Shown here one piece after another: positions 1 through 7,415 of a DNA stretch of 64,000 nucleotides (positions are counted from its first letter, which is position 1; each line of letters starts with the position of its first letter). The notes under the pieces were generated by a model. That model was not told the origin of the DNA. It searched no databases and saw only the letters and a list, made by a program, of their open reading frames with translations. Source of the stretch: Cytobacillus gottheilii (GTDB lineage: Bacteria > Bacillota > Bacilli > Bacillales > Cytobacillaceae); NCBI RefSeq assembly GCF_001636345.1, contig NZ_KV440945.1:1961631-2025630 (forward strand), written 5' to 3'. The position numbers and the translations under genes are program-made.

Positions 1-26
1 CTCCTTGCTTACAAGTGTTAGGGCGA

Positions 27-134
27 TTATGTAGAGGGACGGTCTGGACCTTCTAGTTTTTTGTCGCCATATCCTGCTTTTTGTTCATTTTGTTTTTTGG
101 GCTGTATATTGTTTTTCTTTTCCTGCTTTGCCAT
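27..134 (-). CDS. Small hydrophilic protein, 35 aa, unknown function
   Basis: This is a 35-residue basic, Lys/Gln/Asn-rich protein that ends GYGDKKLEGPDRPST. On the minus strand a good Shine-Dalgarno (GGAGGTG, within about 139-149) sits at normal distance before an ATG at 134, and a TAA lies at 27-29. There is no membrane segment and no cysteine. The composition resembles the small, very hydrophilic proteins common in Bacillus spores, but I do not recognise the family. It is probably a real gene because of the ribosome site and the ordered C-terminus. Function is unknown. Confidence 0.55.
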   Translation of the reverse strand: MAKQEKKNNIQPKKQNEQKAGYGDKKLEGPDRPST

Positions 135-409
135 GCCTGACACCTCCGTTTATTCGCTTTATCGTGAATTACATTGCTATGACAAACTGCTTTGCTGAAG
201 CATTATTATGCTTTTACAATTGTCATCGCTATTATTTTGTGCAAGTCCCTTACTTTCATACACAGAATATGTGTCGAAAATGGAAGGCTAATCTTGGTGG
301 AATAGTTCTTTCTTTGCCGAATCAGTTCTAGTTTTGTCATGGTACAAGGATTTAAAAGAAGATCAGCGAAAAGTAATAGTCAAAGGCTAAAGTTATTGGA
401 GGGTAAACA

Positions 410-664
410 ATGAACAGTAATGATAAGGTAAAAGAAGAGCTCCTCACAATGCTTTCTGAGATTTGTGGACAGCTGGATGAACTGGAAGGACTTCTGGAAA
501 AAAATGCAGCTCGTACACGTAAAAAATTAATGAACAAACAGGCTGAGAAAATGATCTCATGTTACGGAAAAATGAATGATTTAGAAGAAAAGCTAATAAA
601 AGATACATCTGCCCAAGGAACTTATACTAACACCCGCAGCCTTAAACTTGAACTTGGCTACTGA
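410..664 (+). CDS. Small helical protein, possibly YppD-like, 84 aa
   Basis: An 84-residue charged protein starts at an ATG with GGAGGG about 8 bases upstream. Residues 5-65 are rich in Glu, Lys and Leu and read as two amphipathic helices or a short coiled coil. No signal peptide or membrane segment is visible. It lies upstream of a yppE homologue, the place where B. subtilis has yppD, so a YppD/DUF5446 identity is plausible from position only. The sequence itself is not distinctive enough for me to confirm it. Function is unknown. Confidence 0.6.
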   Translation: MNSNDKVKEELLTMLSEICGQLDELEGLLEKNAARTRKKLMNKQAEKMISCYGKMNDLEEKLIKDTSAQGTYTNTRSLKLELGY

Positions 665-804
665 TTTGCATAGAATAAGGCATATACTGTAAGTGGCTGG
701 ACATTAGTGTTCAAAAGATGATTTAACCGAAAGATTAATGCTTTACATTGTTATTAAATGTTTGGTTTATAGTTCTGTTGGTTTGAATACTATTTTTAAA
801 ACGC

Positions 805-928
805 GTGAAATGGAGCGGAGGGCACTCGACTCCTGCGGGAAATAGAGGAAAAGGTGAGACCCCGCAGGCTTGCCGAGAAGCTCAGCTTCCTCCCCGAGGA
901 AAGCGAGTGTCTGCAGCGTAATGGAACA
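805..928. repeat. GC-rich dispersed intergenic repeat, copy 1
   Basis: This block is GC-rich and contrasts with its AT-rich surroundings. It shares GAAATGGAGCGGAGG, ACTCCTGCGGG, GTGAGACCCCGCAGG, GCTCAGCTTCCTCC and AAAGCGAG..GCAGCG..ATGGAAC with copies at 7111, 34975 and 56487. The arms CACTCG near the start and CGAGTG near the end can pair, as can CCTGCGGG and CCCGCAGG. It accounts for most of the gene-free stretch 665-1051. The AT-rich part before it (about 730-775) can form a loose AACCGAAAGATT/ TTTGGTTT hairpin. Nothing else is evident there. Confidence 0.85.
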
Positions 929-1051
929 TACTTGTCCATACAGCTAACTAATTTATCAACATAAATATTGTTACAATATGTTGAGAAGATTCTTCATTTT
1001 AGTATGATTAGTTTAATTCGTCCCAGCCACGTTCTTGTGGAGTGATATATA

Positions 1052-1423
1052 GTGGAAAAACAAAATCTTTTGCAGCAAACAGAAAAACTGATTGAGTATG
1101 TCAAAAGAGCAGATGAAAAATACAAAGAAATTAAAATCAGTGGAGAAAAAGGCGACTTTTATAATGAAGTGAAACCCTTTGCAGATGAAGTCAAAGAAAT
1201 AAATGATCAATGGAAAAATGCAGCCATTCAATGGATTCATACAGAAAGACCTAAAAACATCGATGAACAGCAAATTGACTCATGCCATGAACATATTGAA
1301 ATAATATCCATTCAATCTTTTTTCCCTGAGACAAGCAGAACAAGATTCAAAAATTTAGTCAGCTCATCAATATATGTTCTTCAAACGATTGTTCTTGCAA
1401 TAGACAATGACAAGCTTGGATGA
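1052..1423 (+). CDS. yppE: YppE-like protein (DUF1798), 123 aa
   Basis: This 123-residue all-helical soluble protein matches what I remember of B. subtilis YppE in length and in the central pattern (Phe-Tyr...Val-Lys-Pro, then ERPKNIDEQQI, then a C-terminal RFK...S..Y.L). No biochemical function is established for the family. The start is a GTG at 1052 after a weak GTGGAG ribosome site. No in-frame ATG gives a better fit. It is followed by a strong hairpin terminator and faces the convergent yppF gene, the arrangement expected for the ypp cluster. Confidence 0.85.
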   Translation: MEKQNLLQQTEKLIEYVKRADEKYKEIKISGEKGDFYNEVKPFADEVKEINDQWKNAAIQWIHTERPKNIDEQQIDSCHEHIEIISIQSFFPETSRTRFKNLVSSSIYVLQTIVLAIDNDKLG

Positions 1424-1435
1424 AGAGTATTCAGC

Positions 1436-1481
1436 AAAAGCAAAGAGAGATCCAGGCAAAATGGATCTCTCTTTGCTTTGT
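1436..1481. terminator. Bidirectional terminator between yppE and yppF
   Basis: AAAGCAAAGAGAGATCC pairs perfectly with GGATCTCTCTTTGCTTT around a 9-base loop, between two convergent genes. It has no long T tract, but the A/T ends of the stem could serve both strands. Confidence 0.85.
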
Positions 1482-1512
1482 AAAAACAATACGTAAGCTT
1501 TATGAGTGTCAT

Positions 1513-1728
1513 TTAATTAGAACCAATGAGGGAGTTGTCCTCTAAATGATCAGGAAGTTGTGCTCCTAGGGCTTCTAGCTCTCGCACGAGGTCACGATAC
1601 ACCTCAATGGAAATTTCATTTTGAATATACGCTCTTTTTGAGAAATCTAATAATTCATTGACATGCTCTGGATCACAATCGCGAAGCTGCTGAAATTTCT
1701 GTTTTAGCTCGTGAATATTCATCATCAT
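1513..1728 (-). CDS. yppF: YppF-like protein, 71 aa
   Basis: This 71-residue acidic protein contains DPEHVNELLDFSKRAYIQ, closely resembling remembered B. subtilis YppF (PQHVNELLDFCREAYLK). It is soluble with no cysteines, and its function is unknown. Three consecutive ATG codons (1728, 1725, 1722) follow an AGGAGGG site. The first has 6 bases of spacing and the second 9, so the exact start is ambiguous by a residue or two. It converges with yppE on a shared terminator. Confidence 0.85.
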   Translation of the reverse strand: MMMNIHELKQKFQQLRDCDPEHVNELLDFSKRAYIQNEISIEVYRDLVRELEALGAQLPDHLEDNSLIGSN

Positions 1729-1985
1729 TTGGTGCCCTCCTCAAAAGTCTACATGCATATGATACACTCCTGCATCTGTCCGTTTTATAACGGTGCAGGT
1801 TTTCTATATGGTAACACGGAATAAAAAATATCTTCGTTTTTCCAAAATTTAAACTTCCGACAAAAACCTTCATCTTTTGACATGTGCAGTCCCTTTCATT
1901 AGCAAAGATTTTCAATAGTTTATCACCAGCTAGGCGGGTTCATCATATTTTGTAGTATAGATCTAAAAAAGGAGGAAGTCTGCTT

Positions 1986-2552
1986 ATGTTTGGACGCAAA
2001 AGGCAAATAGTCCAATACCCCCATAATCGTACAAGATTGAATTATGTTAATCCTTATGCATCATCAGCTTTTGATATGTCTCAAAGCAGACAATCAAATC
2101 ATCAGTCCTATCCTCAGCAAGCATACTATGGAGGAATGAATCCATACTTAACGTCATTTCAGCCGCCGCCTTCATTTCAATATAATGGATATGACATGCA
2201 ATCGAATGGCGGGATGGGCTTTCCGCCAGGTGGTCAAGGGTATTATCAAAATCATCAAGGGTTTATGAATCAAAATGCAAATGTGTTTCAAAATCCGCTC
2301 GATCTCCCGCAAGAAAACAGCTATCAGAACCAGAATTACAATATGCAGCAAAATCCCTATCAAAATCCTTATCCAAAACAGTCTTTTATTCAAAAGAAAC
2401 CTTCGGGTGTTCAATCGATTATGAATTCCTTTAAAGGACAAGACGGTTCGCTTGATTTTAATAAAATGATGGATACAGCAGGGCAAATGATGAATGCTGT
2501 AAACCAGGTATCCACTATGGTTAAAGGTGTGGGCGGAATGTTTAAAGTGTAA
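1986..2552 (+). CDS. yppG: YppG-like protein, putative spore coat component, 188 aa
   Basis: This 188-residue protein is rich in Gln, Asn, Tyr, Pro and Met (residues 20-130) and has a conserved C-terminal part at about 145-188 (FKGQDGSLDFNKMMDT...MVKGVGGMFK) that matches the YppG-like family. The low-complexity Q/N/Y/P part is typical of Bacillus coat proteins, so a spore-surface role is likely but inferred. AGGAGG lies about 9 bases before the ATG. The gene stands alone, followed by its own terminator. It is longer than B. subtilis YppG (about 125 aa as I remember), and the extra length lies in the low-complexity part. Confidence 0.8.
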   Translation: MFGRKRQIVQYPHNRTRLNYVNPYASSAFDMSQSRQSNHQSYPQQAYYGGMNPYLTSFQPPPSFQYNGYDMQSNGGMGFPPGGQGYYQNHQGFMNQNANVFQNPLDLPQENSYQNQNYNMQQNPYQNPYPKQSFIQKKPSGVQSIMNSFKGQDGSLDFNKMMDTAGQMMNAVNQVSTMVKGVGGMFKV

Positions 2553-2561
2553 ATAATGAAG

Positions 2562-2588
2562 AAAAAAGTCCCGTTTTGGGACTTTTTT
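2562..2588 (+). terminator. Terminator of yppG-like gene
   Basis: AAAAAAGTCCC pairs with GGGACTTTTTT around a GTTTT loop, directly after the yppG stop. Confidence 0.9.
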
Positions 2589-2693
2589 GTTGTTGAATTA
2601 GTATATCGTGAAAAGATTTACTGAACGAGAAAGTTCCAAAGGGAGTTTGCCAATTAGACCCCCAACCATACTAAAGATGATTTCAGCTTAGCT

Positions 2694-2730
2694 AAAATTA
2701 CAATTAACAGAGCCTGTTAATTGTAATTTT
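2694..2730. other. Perfect 17-bp inverted repeat with 3-base loop
   Basis: AAAATTACAATTAACAG (2694-2710), loop AGC, then CTGTTAATTGTAATTTT (2714-2730). The stem is fully complementary. It lies about 95 bp upstream of the permease pair and after the yppG terminator. It could be a second terminator, an attenuator or an operator. There is no long T tract on either side. Confidence 0.8.
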
Positions 2731-2824
2731 CCTCATCAGGAAAAAGGATATGGAAAAAATTTTATTGACAATTATTTTAGAATAGTGAAAAAATATATAA
2801 AGGAAGTGATAGGGAGGAAATCGT

Positions 2825-3688
2825 ATGTGGCGAGTTGTCCAGCAGATCATCATCATCCTGCTGCTCATTATCTTTTTGGCTTCTTTGCCAATGATGATCA
2901 TGGTAGATCCAGACAGTCAATCGATCAAGCTGGATGTTCAGCAGCTGCCAGAGGTTTATGGGCAGTTTTTTACGAATTTAATGGAAGGCAGCTTAGGTAC
3001 ATACCAGCTAGGTTATCAGGAAAGATCAATAGCTCAGGATATCAGTGATAATTTTTTTACCAGCCTTTCCATAATGCTGATAGGAGTCAATGCTGCCATT
3101 GTCACTAGTATTGTGTTTGGTATTTTTATCAGCAGGTTTAAAATTACTAGAGTTTTTGGTGTCATTTTAAATATATTAGCGACCATACCTGACTTTATCA
3201 TCATATTGTTGTCAATGATCTTGGCTGTGAATTTTTATAAAATGACAGGAATTCGGATTATTTCGATGAGACCTGAAGCAGGGGCACTTAATCTATGGTT
3301 TCCAATCATATTGGCAGGCTTTGCTCCAACCGTTTATTTATTTAAATTAATAGCAGTGAAATATTATCAGACCGGCGGAGAAGATTACATTCGTACAGCA
3401 GTTGCGAAAGGGATGAAGTTAAATTACATCAATTTTCAGCATGTGTTTAAAAATATTGAACCATTCATTGCTGCTGAGCTTATAAAAGTGATTTCACTCG
3501 GGATCGGCAATTTATTTATTATTGAATACATATTAAATGTACCGGGCATCACGAAGTTTATTTTTCAAAGCGCAGAAATCCAGCCAATTGCCGTTGGATT
3601 AATATGCATGCTGATTATTTCTTTACTCGTGTTTTTGTCTGTAAAACTCGTATTCTTTTTGTTTAAAAGAGGTTTTATATATGAATAA
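2825..3688 (+). CDS. ABC transporter permease, Dpp/Opp-like subunit B, 287 aa
   Basis: This integral membrane permease has an N-terminal membrane segment (about 5-27), a periplasm-facing loop and five further hydrophobic segments from about residue 80 to 282. A permease coupling loop (GGEDYIRTAVAKGMKLN, 174-190) is present, which identifies the DppB/OppB type of binding-protein-dependent transporter. GGGAGG lies just before the ATG. It overlaps the next permease gene by 8 bases, so the two form one unit. No solute-binding protein or ATPase gene is adjacent, so substrate and energy partner are unknown. The class is clear, but a peptide or nickel substrate is only the family default. Confidence 0.85.
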   Translation: MWRVVQQIIIILLLIIFLASLPMMIMVDPDSQSIKLDVQQLPEVYGQFFTNLMEGSLGTYQLGYQERSIAQDISDNFFTSLSIMLIGVNAAIVTSIVFGIFISRFKITRVFGVILNILATIPDFIIILLSMILAVNFYKMTGIRIISMRPEAGALNLWFPIILAGFAPTVYLFKLIAVKYYQTGGEDYIRTAVAKGMKLNYINFQHVFKNIEPFIAAELIKVISLGIGNLFIIEYILNVPGITKFIFQSAEIQPIAVGLICMLIISLLVFLSVKLVFFLFKRGFIYE

Positions 3689-4877
3689 GTTAAAGAGCAT
3701 CAATTACTCTTATTATCTAGGGATCTTTTTGGTAACATTCATCCTGTTTTTATGTATTTTCGGTCCAATAATGGCACCGCATTCTTTAAATGTCACCTTG
3801 GAAACACAGTATCAGGATGGAAAGGTTCTGGCACCGCCGCTTGAACCATTTGAGAATAAAGATTACCTGTTAGGAACCGATCGCTGGGGATATGATCTTC
3901 TTTCTATGATCTTATTTGGAATTCGCTACACGGTCTTTATTGCACTGGCTGTTACTGTAATTAAAATGGCGGGAGGCACATTAATCGGCTTGTATGCCGG
4001 AACAATGAAAAAAACGCCGTCAATGATCACTGCCTTCGAGAAAGCGTGGAGTTATATACCATTATTCTTAATTCTTTATTTTTTTCTAATGCCTATCAGC
4101 GTGAATAGCGTGTTAGGGTCTGATACACTTGTAGCATATTTTATAATCATTGCATCGATCATCAGTATTCCGAGTGTTGCTTCTTCTGTCAGATTGAAGA
4201 CAATAGAAGTAAATAAATCGATCTATATTGAAGCCGCCAAAACACTTGGTGCAAAGAGAAACAGATTAATCTGGAAGCATATTTTTCCGCAGCTGAAGGA
4301 ATCTTTGCTCGTGATGTTTATCTTAGAGGTCGTCTATGTAATTACGATTATGGGGCAGCTTGCATTGATGAATATTTTTGTCGGAGGAACCATTATGCGT
4401 TTTGATCCTACGATATATTTATCGGTTACAAAAGAACTGGCGGGACTTGTAGGACAGGCACAAGGCAATATTTATGGCAATGTACATATTTTATATGTCC
4501 CTCTCGCCGTTCTGCTTTTGACAACCATTTCTTTTAGTCTGCTAGCAAACGGCTTGAAAAATAAATTTCAGTCAGATTATCAGCGAACACCTTGGATAAA
4601 AACTGGACATGACCCGCGGATTATGCCGACAAGAAAGCGGTATGGTTCACAGAGCTGGAAGAATGTTACGTTAAATAAAATTGTATTTGGCATATTAATC
4701 CTGCTGTTTGCAGCTGGCGGAGCGTATGTATATATGAAAAAGGATGCAGATCCTGGAGTTGAACAAGGAAAACAATTAAACGGCGAGGCAATGGCTGAAA
4801 GGTTTGAAAAGGAAGAGCTATCATATACTGTGCATATTGGTGAAAAAAATCTAGTGGGGGATGAATGGGTCAGCTAG
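3681..4877 (+). CDS. ABC transporter permease, Dpp/Opp-like subunit C with extra C-terminal helix, 398 aa
   Basis: This is the partner permease of the preceding gene. Residues 12-32 form the first membrane segment. The DppC-type motif LLGTDRWGYDLLSMILFG spans 63-80, further helices lie at about 82-105, 125-140, 150-170, 210-235 and 270-290, and the coupling loop EAAKTLGAKRNRLIW is at about 184-198. Family members usually end near residue 300. This one continues with a basic linker (291-330), one more helix (332-353) and a charged tail of about 45 residues. The start overlaps the upstream stop. A terminator follows. The extra helix is read directly, its role is unknown. Confidence 0.85.
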   Translation: MNKLKSINYSYYLGIFLVTFILFLCIFGPIMAPHSLNVTLETQYQDGKVLAPPLEPFENKDYLLGTDRWGYDLLSMILFGIRYTVFIALAVTVIKMAGGTLIGLYAGTMKKTPSMITAFEKAWSYIPLFLILYFFLMPISVNSVLGSDTLVAYFIIIASIISIPSVASSVRLKTIEVNKSIYIEAAKTLGAKRNRLIWKHIFPQLKESLLVMFILEVVYVITIMGQLALMNIFVGGTIMRFDPTIYLSVTKELAGLVGQAQGNIYGNVHILYVPLAVLLLTTISFSLLANGLKNKFQSDYQRTPWIKTGHDPRIMPTRKRYGSQSWKNVTLNKIVFGILILLFAAGGAYVYMKKDADPGVEQGKQLNGEAMAERFEKEELSYTVHIGEKNLVGDEWVS

Positions 4878-4950
4878 TAATTTATTTATAGAATGGTATG
4901 AACACCTTCAAAACTTCATCATATACTTTAATCATTGCCCGGAGACAACG

Positions 4951-4984
4951 AAAGCAAGCAGCTAAAACGCTGTTTGCTTTTTTT
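4951..4984 (+). terminator. Terminator of permease pair
   Basis: AAAGCAAGCAG pairs with CTGTTTGCTTT (one G-T pair) and a run of T follows. The hsp20 gene ends just beyond on the other strand and may share it. Confidence 0.85.
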
Positions 4985-4988
4985 ACAT

Positions 4989-5447
4989 TTAATCCTCTAA
5001 AAATATGGTTTTCCCTTTTTGCTTAGGAACTTTGATTTGCAGCAGCCCATTTTTATAGTTTGCTTTCACTTTTTTCTCGTTAATAGGCTGCGGCAGCGGA
5101 ATCGTTCTGCTGGAACGCTGGAAAGATTGATGTCTTCTAGTGATTTGCCGGTTTTCATCTTCTTCGGTGAGGCTCTCTAATTGGTTGATTGTAATAGTAA
5201 TATAATTATCGAGAACATCAAGCTGAATTTGTTCTTTATTTATGCCTGGCAGTTCTGCTGAAATAATATGGGCATCATCCGTTTCTGATACCTCAACATG
5301 AAAATGGGCAGCTGGGAATGGATTTTTAAAGAAGTCATCCATCGTTTGCATAAATCCTCTAACCGGCTTCTCATGAAAAAATTGATTCATAGATTTCATT
5401 ATGTCACCAAAAGGCTCATTGCGAACTTTCTTCTTGTTATCGCTCAT
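4989..5447 (-). CDS. Hsp20/alpha-crystallin family small heat-shock protein, 152 aa
   Basis: A cytoplasmic holdase-type chaperone. Residues 1-45 form a variable Phe/Met/Lys-rich arm. The alpha-crystallin domain spans about 47-150, with the typical ISAELPGINKEQIQLDVLDN segment followed by the GLLQIKVPK (I/V-x-I/V-like) strand near the C-terminus. GGGAGG lies upstream of the ATG at 5447. Bacillus has several paralogues, including spore-associated CotM/CotP and YocM, and I cannot tell which this is. The gene is monocistronic, convergent with the permease pair. Confidence 0.9.
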   Translation of the reverse strand: MSDNKKKVRNEPFGDIMKSMNQFFHEKPVRGFMQTMDDFFKNPFPAAHFHVEVSETDDAHIISAELPGINKEQIQLDVLDNYITITINQLESLTEEDENRQITRRHQSFQRSSRTIPLPQPINEKKVKANYKNGLLQIKVPKQKGKTIFLED

Positions 5448-5546
5448 AGTCGGACATCCTCCCTTGCACTTAATTCTGCTTATTGTATCGTATGCCTAAA
5501 GCTTGGGAATGGTTCAGTAAGCTCAGTTTAAAAATGAATAGTTTGT

Positions 5547-5556
5547 GACAATTGTC
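5547..5556. promoter_or_regulatory. 10-bp palindrome upstream of hcp
   Basis: GACAATTGTC, a perfect palindrome, lies 5 bases upstream of the Fnr-like box. It could be part of a second operator. Chance occurrence in AT-rich DNA is possible. Confidence 0.3.
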
Positions 5557-5561
5557 TATCA

Positions 5562-5577
5562 AGTGATTTACGTCACT
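5562..5577 (+). promoter_or_regulatory. Crp/Fnr-type operator upstream of hcp
   Basis: AGTGATTTACGTCACT contains GTGA-N6-TCAC, both half-sites matching the TGTGA-N6-TCACA consensus known for Bacillus Fnr and for Crp. It lies about 122 bp before the hcp start codon, so an activating position near -40 of a promoter around 5600-5610 is possible. Site identity rests on the palindrome only. Confidence 0.55.
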
Positions 5578-5699
5578 ATATACAGATGAAATTCCCGTTA
5601 AGCTAAGGTAATAAGACAGAAGCGTCAATGCCTATTTTTCTCAAAGAATAGGTGTGAACGCGGTAAGGGTATTTTTACATTAAAGGGGGATGAAGGATT

Positions 5700-6992
5700 A
5701 TGTTCTGTCATCAATGTGAACAAACACCAGCAGGAGGCTGCAAAATTGTTGGGGTTTGCGGAAAAGATGAAAATATTGCAAGTTTGCAGGATACCATTAT
5801 ATTTGCTCTGAAAGGGATTGCAGCTTACCGAACACACGCAAATCAGCTTGGCTGTACAGATCCTTATGTAGACACAGTCACACACGAGGCACTCTATATG
5901 ACTTTAACGAATTCAAATTTTAATGTGCAAGAGCATATAGAGATGGCGATGAAGGTAGGTCAATCAGCTGTACGTGTAATGGAAATGCTTGATGTCGCAC
6001 ATACAAAAAAACTGGGAATACCAGAGCCTATTAGAGTATCACAAAATAAAATAGAAGGAAAATGCATCGTAGTCACAGGGCATAACTTGTATGCATTAGA
6101 AGAACTGCTTAAACAAACAGAAGGGTTAGGCATTAATATTTATACGCATTCTGAAATGCTTCCCGCTCATGGCTATCCTGCCTTAAAGAAGTTTGCACAT
6201 CTTAAAGGGAATATTGGCAAGGCGTGGTATGATCAGCGAAGACTATTTGAGAAATTCCCTGGTGCTATATTAGCAACTACGAACTGCGTCATGCCGATTA
6301 AAGGCTCATATGCTGATCGGATGTTCACATATGAGGTGACGGGTCTTGAAAATGTTCAAAAAATAGAAGGTGATGACTTCAGCGCACTTATCAAAAGAGC
6401 GTTGGAGCTGCCAGAAGCGGCTATTGATTCTGATGAAACACTCTTAACCGGTTTCCACCATGAAACGGTTTTAGGTTTGGCACCAGAAGTCATTGCAGCA
6501 GTGAAGGATGGCAAAATAAAAAGATTTTTTGTCATAGCTGGCTGTGATGCTCCAGGAAAGGGCGGAGAATATTATCGTGAGTTAGCAACATCACTTCCGC
6601 CTGAGACAGTTATTCTGACAACTTCCTGCGGGAAATTCAGATTTAATGATGTCGATTATGGAACTGTGCCTGGTACAGATATTCCTAGATACATTGATTT
6701 AGGGCAATGCAATAATTCTGGTTCTACAGTGAAGATTGCCCTTGCTTTAGCAGACGCTTTTGAATGTGAAGTGAATGAGCTGCCGGTAAGCATTGTGCTG
6801 TCCTGGTTTGAACAAAAAGCAGTTGCAATTCTTTTAGGACTTTTCAGCTTAGGCATTCAAGATATCCGCATAGGACCTAAACCGCCGGAATTTATCTCTG
6901 ACGGAGTAATGAATGTTCTACAGGAAACATTTGGCTTAAAGTTAATTGGAACCGCCCAAGAGGATATGGAAGAAATGCTGAATTTATCATAA
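5700..6992 (+). CDS. hcp: Hybrid cluster protein / hydroxylamine reductase, short form, 430 aa
   Basis: Hybrid cluster (prismane) proteins reduce hydroxylamine or nitric oxide and limit nitrosative damage in the cytoplasm. The N-terminus has Cys3, Cys6, Cys14 and Cys20 (C-x2-C-x7-C-x5-C) for the first iron-sulfur cluster. Cys282 (GCDAPGKG), Cys310 (TSCGKF) and Cys337 (GQCNNSG) match hybrid-cluster ligands. At 430 residues it lacks roughly 120 residues of the 550-residue E. coli form, as in the class III proteins. AAAGGGGGATG precedes the ATG. An Fnr-like palindrome lies upstream and a terminator follows, so it is a single-gene unit. No flavin reductase partner (hcr) is adjacent. Confidence 0.93.
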   Translation: MFCHQCEQTPAGGCKIVGVCGKDENIASLQDTIIFALKGIAAYRTHANQLGCTDPYVDTVTHEALYMTLTNSNFNVQEHIEMAMKVGQSAVRVMEMLDVAHTKKLGIPEPIRVSQNKIEGKCIVVTGHNLYALEELLKQTEGLGINIYTHSEMLPAHGYPALKKFAHLKGNIGKAWYDQRRLFEKFPGAILATTNCVMPIKGSYADRMFTYEVTGLENVQKIEGDDFSALIKRALELPEAAIDSDETLLTGFHHETVLGLAPEVIAAVKDGKIKRFFVIAGCDAPGKGGEYYRELATSLPPETVILTTSCGKFRFNDVDYGTVPGTDIPRYIDLGQCNNSGSTVKIALALADAFECEVNELPVSIVLSWFEQKAVAILLGLFSLGIQDIRIGPKPPEFISDGVMNVLQETFGLKLIGTAQEDMEEMLNLS

Positions 6993-7006
6993 AAAGAAAG
7001 AAGGCT

Positions 7007-7110
7007 GGGAAATAAGTATTTAACACTCTTATTGAACCGAATGGTTAGGAAGGAGATCTTTCTAATCATTCGGTTTTTTTATAATTATAAAATATATTTT
7101 ATTTGCTTGA
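7007..7110. repeat. AT-rich hairpin module preceding repeat copy 2, also hcp terminator
   Basis: It starts GGGAAATAAGTATT, which recurs at 56379 before repeat copy 4. AACCGAATGGTTAG (from about 7035) pairs with CTAATCATTCGGTT and is followed by seven T, so it also works as the hcp terminator. The stretch 6993-7415 has no gene: it holds this module and the GC-rich repeat. Confidence 0.75.
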
Positions 7111-7240
7111 GTGAAATGGAGCGGAGGACCCTCGACTCCTGCGGGCTGAAGAGCAAAGGGTGAGATCCCGCAGGAACGGAGTGACGAGGAGGCTCAGCTT
7201 GCTCCCGCGGAAAGCGAGGGTACGCAGCGCAATGGAACGG
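7111..7240. repeat. GC-rich dispersed intergenic repeat, copy 2
   Basis: Same family as 805-928. It begins GTGAAATGGAGCGGAGG and ends CGCAGCGCAATGGAACGG. Internal pairs are ACCCTCG with CGAGGGT and CCTGCGGG with CCCGCAGG. Confidence 0.88.
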
Positions 7241-7415
7241 TCTTTGTTTTAACATTTTTAAGGAAATCTGATTGTTCGTGTTTTAAGGTGGTTATTTTAG
7301 TTTTGTCTCACGCTCTTTTATTTTAGATTTTGTATGATAAGGGATTCAGTCTTCAACAGCTGTGAAAATATGTTAATATGATGATAGAAAAGCTGTTTGG
7401 AATGATAAGAGGGAA

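Noticed and set aside
1673..1915. Minus-strand ORF upstream of and overlapping yppF
   Set aside because: No ribosome site, overlaps yppF in another frame, no recognisable features.
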